Shown here in pieces: positions 21,461 to 34,457 of a stretch of 41,201 nucleotides of DNA. The notes below the pieces were generated by a model. It was given only the letters and a program-made list of their open reading frames with translations, was not told where the DNA came from and did not search any database. Every line of letters starts with the position of its first letter. The stretch's first letter is position 1. The DNA lies in the NCBI GenBank assembly GCA_009801015.1, contig VHZZ01000036.1, positions 447,221 through 488,421 of the forward strand, written 5' to 3'. The position numbers were made by a program, and so were the translations under genes. Source of the stretch: Silene noctiflora (taxonomy: Eukaryota; Streptophyta; Magnoliopsida; Caryophyllales; Caryophyllaceae).

Positions 21461-22831
21461 GTGGCAGAAGGGTGGACAAAGCTGTTATGAAGTTCGATAA
21501 TCACACAAGAATAAAACATATGAGGGGCATTATTGTTATAAAAATGCAAAAATATGAGTTAGGAAGCAATTTTTAATTTTTTGCAATATTTTGGGTGTAA
21601 TTTTTAAACTTTTTTTTGAAAGGGAGTAAGTTTTAAAAACTTTATTTCAAAAGGGTGTTATTGATAATTTACTCTTCAAACTAATATGTATTTTTTTCAT
21701 TGTTGTGATTTAACATTCATTCAATGTAATTTGGAATTTAACTTGAGCAAAACCTCGTTCAAATTTTAGATTTGATAAACTCTAAAGTGTTAATACCCCA
21801 AATTACAATTATCGCATATTCTAATATTCTTCTACCTCAATCATTTGTTTACCTTTAATTACGATATAATACTCGAGTGAGAGCCATCATAAGCAAAGGA
21901 ACAGAAGAGACTAATATTACTGTTGGGGCCATAGAGTTCTGTTGTTTTATCAATGGTTTCACTTGTACTTTGGGTATGCATCTTCATCATTTATGTCCAC
22001 CAATTGTTATTGATTGATAATACTATAATTCGTTAAAATTATATGTCCCCTACTTGAGTACTATCATTATTTGGACTGTTCGAAAAATAAAGGTAACGGA
22101 TATATGTGTCATCGGGTTTTAAACGTCTCTAAAACCGGTACAATTAAATCCTAATACTATTAACTACATGTTCTTCCTTTCGGTCTTCGTTTTGTGATGT
22201 TTAACTCATTATTTGGACGGTTTGAAAAATAAAGGTAAAGATTCTGTGTATCATCTCATCGGGTTTTAAACGTCTCTAAACCCTGTATAACTTTGTTAAT
22301 TGTATGTTGTAACATCGATACAAAACACATTTCCGAAATTAGGTGATGATGTTTAGAAGGTGATAATTAGACAATTTTTTTCCAAAAGATGACCATATTA
22401 TATGCATAATTCTTGTTTTAAAGTTTCAACTTTTAAGCCTTGTGTTAGTTTGTCTCATCTTTTGTAAACATCCCCTTCTTCAATTTGAGGGGCCATACAT
22501 TCGCTTGACCATGTGTTATTGGTCTCGAGTGCTTTATTTTTTACATGTAGAACGGTTTTTCTAACCTGTATTTTTAAGGCAAAAATATAATTTAAATATG
22601 TGCACGGATAAAAAAACAATTACAATGATTAAAAGGAAAAAAAACATAGTAGATGTTTATTCAAGGGTGTAATCTTGATAACAAGTAATAAAACCGATTG
22701 CACCAAAAAAAAAAAAAAGTAATAAAACCGAATTAATTAATTAATTCATGAATTGATTTTCATTAGTTAGCTATGCGGATCATTTGTGACAGTCAAAAGC
22801 TTATGAGTTTTAACGGAGAAAAAGGATTACG
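21461..22831. repeat. Intergenic DNA with a 140-bp spaced duplication
   Basis: Around 22062-22130 and 22202-22285 are two copies of a block with ATTATTTGGAC, GAAAAATAAAGGTAA and ATCGGGTTTTAAACGTCTCTAAA. The rest is A+T-rich without a recognisable gene. Confidence 0.6.
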
Positions 22832-23064
22832 CATCGGAGGTATTACCTCACACCTTTTAATTTTTGAGCATATACACATTGTTTCTAAGCATATTAGTAT
22901 TTTTAAATATAGTTTTTGAGTAATATTATATTTTTTTTTAGTTTAATGTTTTAAATAAATGTACTCAAAAACTTAATACTACAAACTCATGATATTTAAA
23001 ATAGAACTCAAAAACTTTAATATAAAACTCAGAAAATAGATATTAAGAGGTACTACCTCAGATG
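22832..23064. repeat. Inverted-repeat element (MITE-like)
   Basis: The left end, GCATCGGAGGTATTACCTC, mirrors the right end, GAGGTACTACCTCAGATGT. Both run into A+T-rich arms with similar TTTTTGAGT / ACTCAAAAA segments. The shape is that of a roughly 230-bp MITE. The superfamily is not determined. Confidence 0.6.
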
Positions 23065-24218
23065 TATAGTCCATGAACTGGTTTTAACGAGTAACGACTC
23101 ATACCAGATTTAAATAATGTTTAAAGGAAAAGTGATTTGTGAGAGGTCACAAGGTTTTGATCGTCACAAATAAGACTTGCCGTTGATTTACTCGTACATG
23201 TCAATAACTTATAGATGGAGCATCCAATAAACATTACAAAAGCATTGTATTGTAATAAAGTGCTAAATTCAAGATTATTGGACTGTTCTTACATTTTTTG
23301 TACTATTTGACATTGTAATTACCAAATTAATCGTCGAAATTGAAGCACAAAAACCTTAATTTTAGGAATTCACCTTAATTAAGGGAGCTAACACCAACAC
23401 TTGTCTTCGCTCGACTGCGAGAATTATATAACTTTTAGTTAAAATCTTGGACTTTTTACTCTCATATTTTACATTATTTTGTGTATTATTAGTTCACGTT
23501 GAGAATTTTCACCCCTTAATTACAAATCTTGATTCCGTCACTATTCTTCGTCTTTCACCTCTCCGTGTTAATCTATAAAAAAAATACCAAGTTAGGATAA
23601 ATGGTATGGTAGTATTATGTATTTGAACCCAAACGAAGATAACAAAAAAGCTACTGGTATAATAAACTTGAATATTGTCGGGATTTGAACACAGGTCTAA
23701 TATAAGCAAAACGCAAATAACACCGTCATGCTTCTTATTGTAATTCACAAATTCTTCAACTTTTACTGTCCATTTACTTATTTCTTTCTTTGTTAAGAAT
23801 TTGTAGCGAAATAAAGGGGTGCATACAGAAACGAACCAGTAGCTGCTACGTCCAGTACAAATGAATGACTGAAATAACCAAATTAATCATTCTCATTTGT
23901 ATAATTGTGTATTCTTTACATCAGAAAAGAAAAACTTGTATAAGCATGAAATAATCGACGACTCCGTATATTCTATAGATACTAGCCCACAAAATCCACT
24001 CCTGTATTTCTACTTTTATACAAAAAAATACGGAGTATCAATCTCCTAGTTTTCTGCATCTCTCCTGTAATTTCTGCCATCTTGCAGCAAACTACTGCAG
24101 CTTCATACCCTCTATGTACAGACATAAAATAGCAATGCCTTGACATCTACTTATGACCTTCTGTGAGATTCCGAGCAGTTATTTACATACTCGCCTTCAT
24201 AGCAAACGACATATACAT
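23065..24218. other. Intergenic DNA and CSC1-like 3' flank
   Basis: A fragment of the TTGTGACGG family is near 23127-23178 (TTTGTGAGAGGTCACAAGG...CGTCACAAATAAGACTTGC). An inverted pair ACTCCGTATATT / AATACGGAGTATC is at about 23964-24040, Stowaway-like. At about 23680-23705 the minus strand has GTTCAAATCCCGAC, resembling a tRNA-type B box, but no tRNA fold. The last few hundred bases are probably CSC1-like 3' UTR. Confidence 0.5.
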
Positions 24219-27200
24219 TTAAGCGACATAGGTTATAACCATCTCCTTTGCTGCAGAAACGGATGCAAGGAGGGGATCTGTAACGTTATCAGAGTGGTTG
24301 GGAAGTCTAAGGTCATCAGAATCGGAGAACTGCATTGGATATAAAGCGGGATCTTTATATGCGGTAATCAGCTTATCAAAGAATTCGGGCATCCCAGGAT
24401 CATCTGCGTCTTCTCTGTCCTTGTTTATCAAAGTCTGAGGAAACACAAGTACATGACCAATTAGGGTACAGAGATACGGGGAAAAAGAAGATAATTATGA
24501 ACTAAAGCTTCTACTCCCTACATTGGAAAAAGGGGTAGGGGGGTAGCAGTGCGAGGGTGTAAGTGTAGCATCCTAAACCAATAGACACCCATATACCAAT
24601 ACAGGTCATTCCAGCGCACTTTGGTCTACTTGTGCACACCATAAGTCACCCATTATACTACACCTTAATTGCTGAGTTATCAGCAATGAGCTTTCGGAAA
24701 GGAAAATGCAGTTTGTGAATTCATACGAGTTCCTTAAATCCCAGCTAATTTCCTTAAATATCTGGGGCTTTCATTCGTCAGCAGTACAAAGGGTATTTGA
24801 GTAGACACATCAAGACCAAAACCTGTATACATTTACAATCCGCTTTCCTAAAACAGCAATGCAGCTGCAAATTGTGAAGAAGTTAACAGTATTTACTACT
24901 AAATCAAGCGTATTAATATGATGTCAATACTCATTAGATCATCCAAGTCCTATATTTTAAGGGTTGAGTTAAAGAGGGCTAAGGCTAAAGATTTAAATGG
25001 AGGACATACCTCAGCAGAGTAGGCAACAAAGTTGGGTAGGAAACGTTTTCGACAGTATTCATTAAACAGAAGTGTGAATAACGGAAGAGGTAATATTATT
25101 GTCGATGCCGCCGGGAGCTTCTTCAGTGTAAAGATGCCCAAAGCAATAGAGTGCATCAGCACTAATGAAAATATCATGCAATTATGCACAGTTGGCCAAA
25201 ACTTCCCAGCTGTCTCGAACTTTGGGGCATATACATTTATAAACTGCATCAATAGAGTAGTCAATATTTCAGTATGATAGCCCTGAAAGAGTCAAAAGAG
25301 TTGAGGATAACATGTCACTAACTCACTATGTTATGAAAGAGAGAACGTGAAGAAAATGCACTTAGAGAAAGGCCTGGGAAAGACTGTTCCGGGATTATTA
25401 TAAGTATAACACAAATACTGAGATAATATTACCCCCAGGGGCTCTCATCTTTACTGGGGTAAGAGAACAGCATGCTCACAACTCACAATCATTTGCCAGG
25501 GTTGATAATGCAAAGAGACTAATTCGTGAATCGGGATTATCCACAGTGAATAATGCTCAACCACTAGTTAACTAACAGTCCAACGTAAGAATCACATATA
25601 GTTTTGTGAGCCAGTATACTTCACTCTGTCATACTTGAAAAACAGTGAATAATAGATTTTTAAGTTTACTGGGAATATATATAACCTTTAGGTATGTATT
25701 CACATCGATGATATCCAAGTATCGTCTTTGTTCTGGATTATGCTAATGCATTTGACAAGCAACTTAAAGAGTTGAATGCGTCCGCTCTTGAGACATGTCT
25801 TTAGTTAGTGCTTGCTATCATAGATGATCCAAATATTACAAGTTACTTTTTCAGCTTTCATTATTATCGTCATTCAAATAAAAAGTCTCTTTTATACCAA
25901 TGGTTCATCACTTCCGAAGGCCATAACTGAACCAAAAAGGATGCAAACACCCATAAACATGTAAGCAATCACAAAAGATTAGTCTACTACTGGACTATGT
26001 AACCTTCATAATATTGAGTTTTGACAAGGCACTTAAAATACCTGATTTTTGAAAACTATGTACGCAAGGGAAAAGTATATCAACAAGAAAGGCAGGATCA
26101 ACGGGGCCAGGAAGAAGTAAGTTATACCCAAAAGCCCAAAGAACAGAATCTTCGGGATGTCCTTGTGATAAAGCATATAAGGAACATTGATTTCACCATT
26201 AACATCATTGTCAGAACAGCAGCAGCATTTTTTACATAAACTCTGGATAAATTGGAGAATACGGAAGAGGTCTGATGAGGTGCTAGTCCATCCCAAAGTG
26301 ACTACATAAGCAATGAAGAACGATGCCTAGAGAAACACCAACAAAAACATTTATGTAATAAAATAAAGCTTCATTATGACAGTTGAGACGTTCATCTCCT
26401 AATTGTGGATGGATATCATCTACCCTAATCTCTTAACAAAACATTTTAGTAAAAAACGGTGTTTTGTTGGAGTTCTGGATGTATGAAAAATGTACGGCTC
26501 ATAATGATAAAACATTTAACTACTCCATAAAGTTTCTTTGAGTTCTTACCTGTTTCGGGACAGCTTCTGCTAATTCTGAAGGGATGTTTTTGAGATCAAG
26601 AAGTTCAGAAAGTTGAGTGAAAATTGACCCAGAAAGTACAGTTGCGAAAAAGACGTTCCAAATCATAAAATAAAGGAACTTGTCACATGCGCTTCTTTGT
26701 ATCTCACTGTGAGCGACATGTCCTTGAATTGAAGAAAGAAACTCCATCACAGGAGGGACAAATTTTAGAAACATCTGGAGAATTAGATTAGGAAGATATC
26801 CTGTGACAATTTGACTGATGTACTTCCTGCAAGAGCACAAACAGAACTTAGTAAATGATGCTACGTTACTTCTCGACACTAATAAAGGAAGAAGAGCAAC
26901 AAAAGGAAAGCTCTTTTGGTTAGATGTACAACAGAGTGATATGAATGCAAAAAAAAAAAAAAAAGTCACGAGCAGCCATAATCCCAGCTCACAAGAATGA
27001 AGAATCGGCTAAGACATGACTATAATCTGATGAATTCCAGCAAAGATCAAATGCCAATTAATAATCACAGCTCATGGTTATTAATCTAAAGCCATATGAA
27101 TAGCGCACAGCACAGTAAGCCGCACCTAATGAATAATTATGAAGAGGAATCTGGATCATCAAGGCCAAATAAAGAAACAGCCACAAATATGAATCAGGGC

Positions 27201-30200
27201 TGGATTTCAAGGTTGGTTGCTTATTCGCAAAAGGGAAAAAACACTGAATACATGAATATTTAGTTGTTTAGTAATCAATATTTAGAGAGAAGGAGAGGGA
27301 GAGTGAGGGAAGAAGAGGGAGGGAAAGAAGGGAGAAGGGAAAAGGATGCACATAACAATCTCCAATTAACCCTCTAGATTTTTTACCTTCGAAAAATCGA
27401 AGGGATTAGGTTACTAAAGAGGGGGGGAAGTTGGATCCTCCTTGTTCCTTTCCTTTCCCTTTTCCAACCGTCTATCTGAGTACACAATTTTGGATGGGGC
27501 ACTTTCCCTCCCAAATCTCCTCATCCTAACAAGCTATTAATTCCTGATAGCTAGATGGAACTTTTCATGATTAAATCGATGGGAAATAACTAATACTGTA
27601 AGAATCAATTATAAAGATGGATCCTCGTTCCTTTCCTTTCCCTTTTCCAACCATCTATTCGAGTTAAAAAAAAAAAAAAAAAAACTTGGATGAGGCACTT
27701 CCTCCCACCTCTCCTCATCCTAACAAGCTATTAATTTCTGATAGCTAGATGCAACTTTTCATGGTTAAATTTGATAGGAAATAACTAAAGAGATTCAATT
27801 ATAAAATAGTGTAACATCCAGAGAGCTGAAACACATACTTGGACAATATGCCTTGAAGGAAGGGGAACCAAATCTCCAGCTGGGACAGGTTGGTGAGACC
27901 TTGCGCAAGTACAACTGGTATTATAAAAAGAGCTGTCACTAGAATGTATGTCACTATGATCACCACTTTTGACATCCATCTATCCAAGAATGATGCTTGA
28001 AAAAAGGGCCAGTACACATCCTTAGGATCTGGAGCTTGCTCTGTAACCCAATTAGTTGGGTTCTCAGATTGTTGCAACTGTGAAGCAACTGTAGCACCAT
28101 AACGAGATTTGAAGAATACAAAAGCAGATCGGACTTCCTTCACAATATGCATAGCAACGGGACGAAAGAAAAAAGAGTTGTCAGTGAGCACGTACGCATA
28201 TAAGTCGCATTATTAAACACGGATGTCATCTGGAATCTTGACTAGCGATTAAAATATAATTTAACTTAATTATGGATACAAAGCCCATGAAAATTCATTA
28301 ATGTTTGGTTTAGAAACTCCTATTATTTTGATAAAAACTAAAATGACTACAGTAAAAAATTTTGCAAGACACCATGCGCTTACTACAACCAACTTCATTG
28401 TGTTAGTCTATCATATTCTCACCAAGAATGGTGCAGGGGTGTATAACTTGTACACCACGTCACCACCTTATGTATTGCATAAGATTGACATTCCCACAGA
28501 CAGTATTCGAGACCTTAGCTAATATCCTAAGCAGTAAAGGGATGGGAAACCTTTTTCACCTCTTGCCATAAGCTCTTCAACCTCAAAACTATCACTGTAC
28601 TACTGTGGCTCAGAATCAAGCGGCAATCAGAATTAGACCCTAAAACAATAGGAAATAATCATTTGCAGGAAGATAGCCCCAGAAGCATTTTGACTAGTGG
28701 CTATGACTTAAAAATCACATATACCACAATAGATTCTTTTACGACGAGGGATAACCTAGAAGCCTATGTTACTTGGACTTCATGTTTGGAGCCGTACCCA
28801 TGCCCGTCATGATTCTCATGGCTACGGGTATGGAACGAACCGGTTCCTTGTTACCACTACGACACTTCTCCTAAAAAGCAAAAAAGAAAGGCATGAATTG
28901 GGATAAAATGTGTGTGAAACATTCTGTATCATGATTAACGAATTTAACCCGTATTTCTCAAATCTCTCTATTTCACTTTGAAACTAAATATTTCAAATTT
29001 ATAATTATTTTTTTGTTTCGAAAATATGTCCTCACACCCATATTCCCATCCTAGGACAGGGTCCTGTGTAAATAATTGTTTCAATCCGAGTTCAGCTTTT
29101 GGATTTGGATATGAACTTGTGCTCGACATTCAAAACTGAGTCCAGGTAACATATCTTGTTGCGTTCTTTTCATAGAAGTTCACAGTTTAAATTACAATGA
29201 CAATAGACAAAAGAAGAAAAAAAATTAAGCATAAGTTCGTTTTGCAATCATTTGTTAATGTCATTACAAAGTATTGAAGATTGTCAGCTCCTGTGAAGAA
29301 AAAATCATGTTGAATCGTAGAGAGAAATCATGAATTAAGAATGACATACTCGACCAGGCAAGGATTCATGTGATTGCTCTACTCTTAAGTTCTCTTCCAG
29401 ACCCCCTAGCTTCTTCTCCAAGTCAGCATTAGACTTAGAACTTCCATTGGCTGACTGGAACTGTAAACGCCTTACTCTTTCATATGCTTTCTTCAATATC
29501 CCAATAACAAAACAAGATTGATTCAGAAATTTACAAGTGTTTACAAATTCGTTAATATGCCTACTGTTAAATCTTACTTAAGAAAGGACGTTCAAGATTA
29601 CAAATTCCACACAACCTCAAGTGTATTGACAACTTTGTACAGCACCACCACGATGATGAAAAGTCGGTCGACCAATCACTCTTTATGTGGTTACTAGGTA
29701 CAGATTGTGTTCATCTGACCCTGGACCACCCTGCCCCCTGCCTGAGGCATAGGGTAACTAATTAACTAAGTAACTATGCTACACGTGGTATGCTAGATCA
29801 GTAACTTAAAGCATAGCATCTCCAAAAGACAAAAGAAAAAATTAAATAAAACACTTACAACAAGATGCCAGAGTTTATTTGTCCGATGAATCACCAAATG
29901 AGACAAATAGGTAGAGGGATAATAGTATTTAAAGAAACTGTCAACACTCTCCCTGATACTGCTCCCAATAGGTACAGGGATCCCGCGAACTAATATTGTA
30001 AATTGATGCGGCTGAGGCTTTGATGAATAGAAATATGCAATCCTCTTCAAAGAAATGTAATGATATTCCTGTAGATTACATTATTATATAAATATATATA
30101 TATATATAGAAATGAGATCATATAGAAATGAGATCATATATTTATATTTGATGCTGGATCAGAATCATTATTGATTGAATTTACCTATCACATATCCAAT

Positions 30201-31754
30201 ATGAGAGATTAAGAGCCTCAAAATAATCAAGTTTATCTACAGCAAAGAAACGAACTGTGGACTACTGCAGGCTAAAAGCAACTTACAAAGGTGACCTATA
30301 CAAAATTACCACTCTATCAAAGAAAGGAAGTCTAGTGTAAGCATTAAGAGTATCTACTTGAAAAATAATCTTGACATACGTGACTTCCCCCTAATGGACT
30401 ACGAGATTCTAGTTCAGTTGGATAGTTTTATAACATATTACTGATGTAGGGAACTCATTTCACTTGTTTGACAAGCAAAATACACCTGAAACATATGTAC
30501 AATGCGATTCTAAAAGTTCAAATATTAATTTCCAAGCCAATTTTAAAGCACAGAAGTTAAGAAACATGCATGTATGAAAGACTAGTGGCGGATATTGTCG
30601 TCAACCAATGTTTTAAAAAGCATTTTTTTTCCGTTTGAAATTCGAGGTTTATCTATAGTTTATAGCTGCAAAAGTGCAACAAAGAGAAAAAACTTACATG
30701 ATAAAGAAGGAAGCAAACAAAGGCGGTAACCAAATATACAGCAGAACAGTGTACCCACAACCTGCCACAAAAAGCAAATTGATGAACTAAGTAGTGCAGT
30801 CAATGCAACCAGATCGAGAAAGCAAGACTATATAAGAATAACCGATGAGTCTGGGTACTTTTCTGTAGTCAAAAACAGAAGTTCCGCGAAGTACTTACCA
30901 TTTTGAACCATTGTTCACATTAGTAATGGTAAACAAATCCAGGGTTACATTGGGGATAGCGATAATATCGAACACTTCAATTTGACTCCCTGAGGCATTT
31001 ATTGGAAGAAGCACAAAAAGTCCTATAGCCCCAGCAAAAAGAAACACTTTCAAACTGCAAAAAAGTGTACAAAGAAATTAGAATCTTAAAGAAGATGAGC
31101 TCCATGGATGCAACTTCAACAAATAGCAATAACTGGATCTCTGTCAATGGCACTCCTTCTGTCCCCATAAAAAGTTTACGAGGTTCTATTTTAGTTTATC
31201 CCACCAATAGTTTACGTGCTTCATAGAGAAATTTTGTTTCCATTGAATAAAACAAAAGGCTTTACTAGGTGTGCCTAAGAACCTGCAACTGAGATTTCAG
31301 GTCTAGCTTTTGTGATCATAAGAATACAAAGAGTAAATAAATGTAAATCCTTCTAGTACGTCTTAGTACCATTTTCTCTGCCTCTGAAGGGATTACTATT
31401 CTTAATCCATTATTTTAATTCTATGCAATTGGCAACCATCTGAATAAAAGCCATTAGAAGATTTTCACTTATTTACCAGAAGGTTATAGTTCTAATAAAA
31501 ACTAAAGCATCCAAGCCTGAAGTAGATAATAACTCTTCTTCAGAAAGTTTCCATGCTGCTGTTACCCACGCAGGGGAAGGAATAAGCCGTTGCAGGAAAT
31601 AATGACTCCGTTCAATACCTTTCCCCGCCAATAAGCGTGGCACATACACGTTAAAGTTTCCTGGCTGCTTCCTTATAATAGAGTATAATGTGAAGAATAA
31701 AATACAAAGGCCAGAGTTTATTCCAACTGATGTAAGAAGCGCAGAAACAATCAT
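24219..31754 (-). CDS. OSCA/CSC1-like mechanosensitive cation channel (At1g69450-like)
   Basis: A member of the OSCA/TMEM63 family: dimeric membrane channels gated by tension or hyperosmotic stress and passing Ca2+. Minus-strand coding exons: 31754-31477, 31054-30899, 30761-30698, 30068-29859, 29490-29350, 28137-27839, 26826-26550, 26326-26042, 25243-25010 and 24434-24219. All are GT-AG and in phase, giving 719 residues. The N-terminus [13 protein letters not shown] is a membrane segment, followed by [10 protein letters not shown]. The cytosolic domain includes [18 protein letters not shown] and, later, [28 protein letters not shown]. The pore-region membrane segments include [16 protein letters not shown] and [18 protein letters not shown]. 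Exon 9 supplies [17 protein letters not shown], the usual partner of FKNQ in exon 8. The tail is acidic and polar. A cytosolic cluster C506, C509-C512 is unusual. Exact OSCA clade numbering is not asserted. Confidence 0.92.
27434..27788. repeat. Direct duplication in CSC1-like intron 6
   Basis: 27434-27590 and about 27618-27788 are similar copies. They share GATCCTC, CCTTTCCTTTCCCTTTTCCAACC, CTCCTCATCCTAACAAGCTA, GATAGCTAGATG and GGAAATAACTAA. The second copy has gained a poly-A run. A purine-only tract (GGAGAGGGAGAGTGAGGG...) is just upstream at about 27285-27350. Confidence 0.75.
30085..30140. repeat. (AT)n microsatellite and short duplication in CSC1-like intron 3
   Basis: A TATATATATATATA run at about 30090-30108 is followed by two copies of ATAGAAATGAGATCATAT. 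Confidence 0.8.
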
Positions 31755-33230
31755 ATCTGAAGGGGCTCAACGAACATCCATAAACAGCCTCAGCCTGCAA
31801 AGATTCATTTGGAACAGTCACTACTGATACAAGGGGAATAATATAGGTTCCATATAGAACTGAATTTGTGTCTATAGTAGACTACTGAATAGGCTTACTC
31901 AAAAAAAAAAATTCGATAAGAAGACTCAATTCTAATAAGTTCTCCATCTACCTTTTATAAAACAAAATAAGCTGCACACACAACTTCGCAAATATTTCAG
32001 ACGACGAGGGTCTGCTTGCACCCAAGGATCTTAGAACCAAATCAATACTATATAGCAGCTTAAACTTATGTAGATAGAAATTGGCTTGAAATAAAAGGCA
32101 GGCTTCTAAGCCATGCATTTTCATATAGCTTCATTCTCAAATCATATAAGCTACAATGGACTAGTGAATTTCGTAGTGTAATTTTAATAGGAAAGAACCA
32201 TTCATCACATTGTGCCACTGTCTCGCGCCACCCTTCCAACCCGAGAATCATTTCTGCAGCATAGATGCCTTGCTTAAACATGTTATCTTATCTCTGGGCT
32301 GAGACGTGTTAGCGGTGGTTAGGTTCCTACTCAAAACCACCTTAGCTATACTCTCATTAATTGTATTTTTTAATGTTGTCTGAGTTCAATATAACACCCG
32401 TGTGCCACTTCCATGAGTTCCATCTCCAGCATAAATCATTCCTCAACCATGCTGCTAACCCGTCTTATCAGTCTTTGAGCACAAGACAAAAAAGACTTGC
32501 ATATTTTTAAGCCTTAATCACATGCCAAGTGTCTAAATACACCATCCAACTCAACACATAACATTCATCCATTAATCATTTATCTTTATTATGAATCATT
32601 CACCTATTCCTCAAACAAATCGAGGACTGCTAAAAGTGGCTTTCAACCCAATTCCCAACCTCCACAAATTCTTACGCTGATCGAGTAATGATTTTCACAA
32701 ACAAGGACTGCTAAAAGTGCCTTTCAACCCATTTCTCAACCTCCACAAAATTACACTGGTTGAGTATGATTTTCACAATCATACACGCTCTAAACTACCT
32801 GTAAAACACAATAGCTACTAAAATTCAATGAAAACTCGAACATAGGCACGCTTCGACTATATTTCAATTCAATTCTTTCAACATACCCACATGTCAAATT
32901 CTTGAAATCCAAAACATAACTAGGAAAGGTATTCAACTAAAATAAAAATCAATACTATTATCGGTATAAAATCAAATGCAACTGTATATAGTAGTCAACT
33001 GACTAATTCAAATTAAACCCATGAGTATACTTACCAAATTAAGCAGATTATAAGCTGATCACAAGCAAAAAAATAAGTCCAAACAATTAAAACACAGTAA
33101 TTACAAAAGAAAGAAAGAACCAAACCTGAATTCTGGGTTTCCAAGTTATAGAATTGAGAGAAAAGATTAAAGCTTTTCTGCCCAAATTTGTTTGACTTCC
33201 TTCATTTAAACTCTCAGCAAATCCAACTGT
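31755..33230 (-). other. CSC1-like 5' UTR with a leader intron
   Basis: On the minus strand, a donor CCCAGAATTCAG|GTTTGG (exon end 33126) and an acceptor AATCTTTGCAG (exon start 31794) frame a roughly 1.33-kb intron. The 40-base 5' UTR remnant 31794-31755 directly precedes the start codon. The first non-coding exon probably begins near 33.2 kb. Within the intron, about 32624-32700 and 32701-32777 form a roughly 77-bp tandem duplication (GGACTGCTAAAAGTG...CAACCTCCACAAA). No gene is seen in the intron. Confidence 0.55.
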
Positions 33231-34261
33231 TTGGATTATATTTGTTATATACAGGTGGATTGCTGTTATTCGTTTTCTGTTGCTTTCATTTGATTAATTT
33301 CCTTTTGTCTTTATGTTCCCTCAAATTGATCAAGTCCACATTTTGATGTTAATTACCTTATTTGTCACTTTTGTCTCGTGTCCCACTAGACCGCTACCAT
33401 TATTGATACATCATTTGTCAAATACGAATAATAAATAAAAGTGATGGTAATTTTACGATTATATCAAACTAACAAAACCAACAAGTTTTGCTTGTGACGG
33501 TCCCAAACTAGTGACGTCTCACAACCCCTTTCTTTTTTAACGTTACTTAAATCAGGTGTGAGTCGTCACAAACTTTGTAACGGACGGTCACAAGTAAGAA
33601 TCTGTGAATCAAGTGAACTTGGGAATTGGGATTGAAGTTGGGAATTGGGATTATTGTCTTTCAAAAACATTTGATCATGATCATCATAAAAAAAGTTAAG
33701 AACAATGAAACAGAAATGATTCAGGAATTATACCTCTTTGAGGCATTTCATCGAACAGCTGATAGGCAATATATATGCATTTCTAACATTTTTGAGTTTT
33801 AAATGTCCATCAAACATCAGAAATTTCCCGTAATGCCACATTTTCTTACTCTCGTCAAACCCATAACGATTAATGATCCACAAAATAATTTTGGAAATTT
33901 TCTGGGATCGTTAGTTTGTTAGAAAGAAGGGTGATTATTAATTAATTGGAATTTGGGAGTAAATTCAGATAGCAGTACATGCTGTTGAAAGTCTTCGTAT
34001 AGGTAGACCCGGAAATGACCCGACTCAATTCAATCCGAGGAGATATTCACATAATAATCTGGTAAATGGTACGGCGTAATAGATTGACTAAATAGTCCAT
34101 CTACAATTGATTTAAAACTCGAAGGAACTTGACCTGAGTTGCATAAACGTATTTAAAATAGTCGGACTCAAACTGATTCGATCTAAATTCGACAAGTATG
34201 AAACTTATTTTCTTTGGTGTTCAACTGTCTCAGACAAACGTTTGTCTAAAAAAAAGTCTCA
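33231..34261. mobile_element. Intergenic DNA with a TTGTGACGG-type MITE (about 33491-33609)
   Basis: Within this gap, AAGTTTTGCTTGTGACGGTC on the left and GGACGGTCACAAGTAAGAAT on the right form an inverted pair of the same style as the Mutator-type MITEs. This copy is shorter and has no readable target duplication. The rest is A+T-rich with no gene; the CSC1-like and GNOM genes lie on either side. Confidence 0.55.
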
Positions 34262-34270
34262 TACAAAGAA

Positions 34271-34457
34271 CACAAATTCTCATTTGTGACGGAAGGTATC
34301 CGTCACAAGCTTGTGACAGATACCTTTTTGTCTCACAAAATGCCCATGAGAGGAGAGAGGGAAGCACATGGGGGTGCCCCCACCTTGTCCCCCTATTCGT
34401 TTTGTGAGTGGCATTATCCGTCTCTCGGATCCGACCCGTCACAAACAAGACTTGCTG
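34271..34457. mobile_element. Mutator-type MITE, 187 bp, perfect 9-bp TSD
   Basis: The left end is CACAAATTCTCATTTGTGAC and the right end GTCACAAACAAGACTTGCTG. The 9-mer TACAAAGAA is exactly repeated at 34262-34270 and 34458-34466. It matches the copy at 13632-13818 in length and core. Overlapping reading frames here are element sequence. Confidence 0.9.

Noticed and set aside
23660-23750. Possible tRNA-derived sequence (minus strand GTTCAAATCCCGAC)
   Set aside because: Only the T-arm-like motif is present; anticodon and acceptor arms cannot be formed.
25010-25277. CSC1-like exon 9 beginning upstream at GGCTATCATACTG (after a TTTCAG)
   Set aside because: That acceptor would also keep frame, but it inserts extra residues before [10 protein letters not shown], where the family joins directly to FKNQ. 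The GATGCAG acceptor (exon start 25243) fits better. Minor use of the upstream site is not excluded.
32066-32281. 71-codon minus-strand frame in the CSC1-like leader intron
   Set aside because: It has no similarity I recognise and lies in A+T-rich intron DNA.
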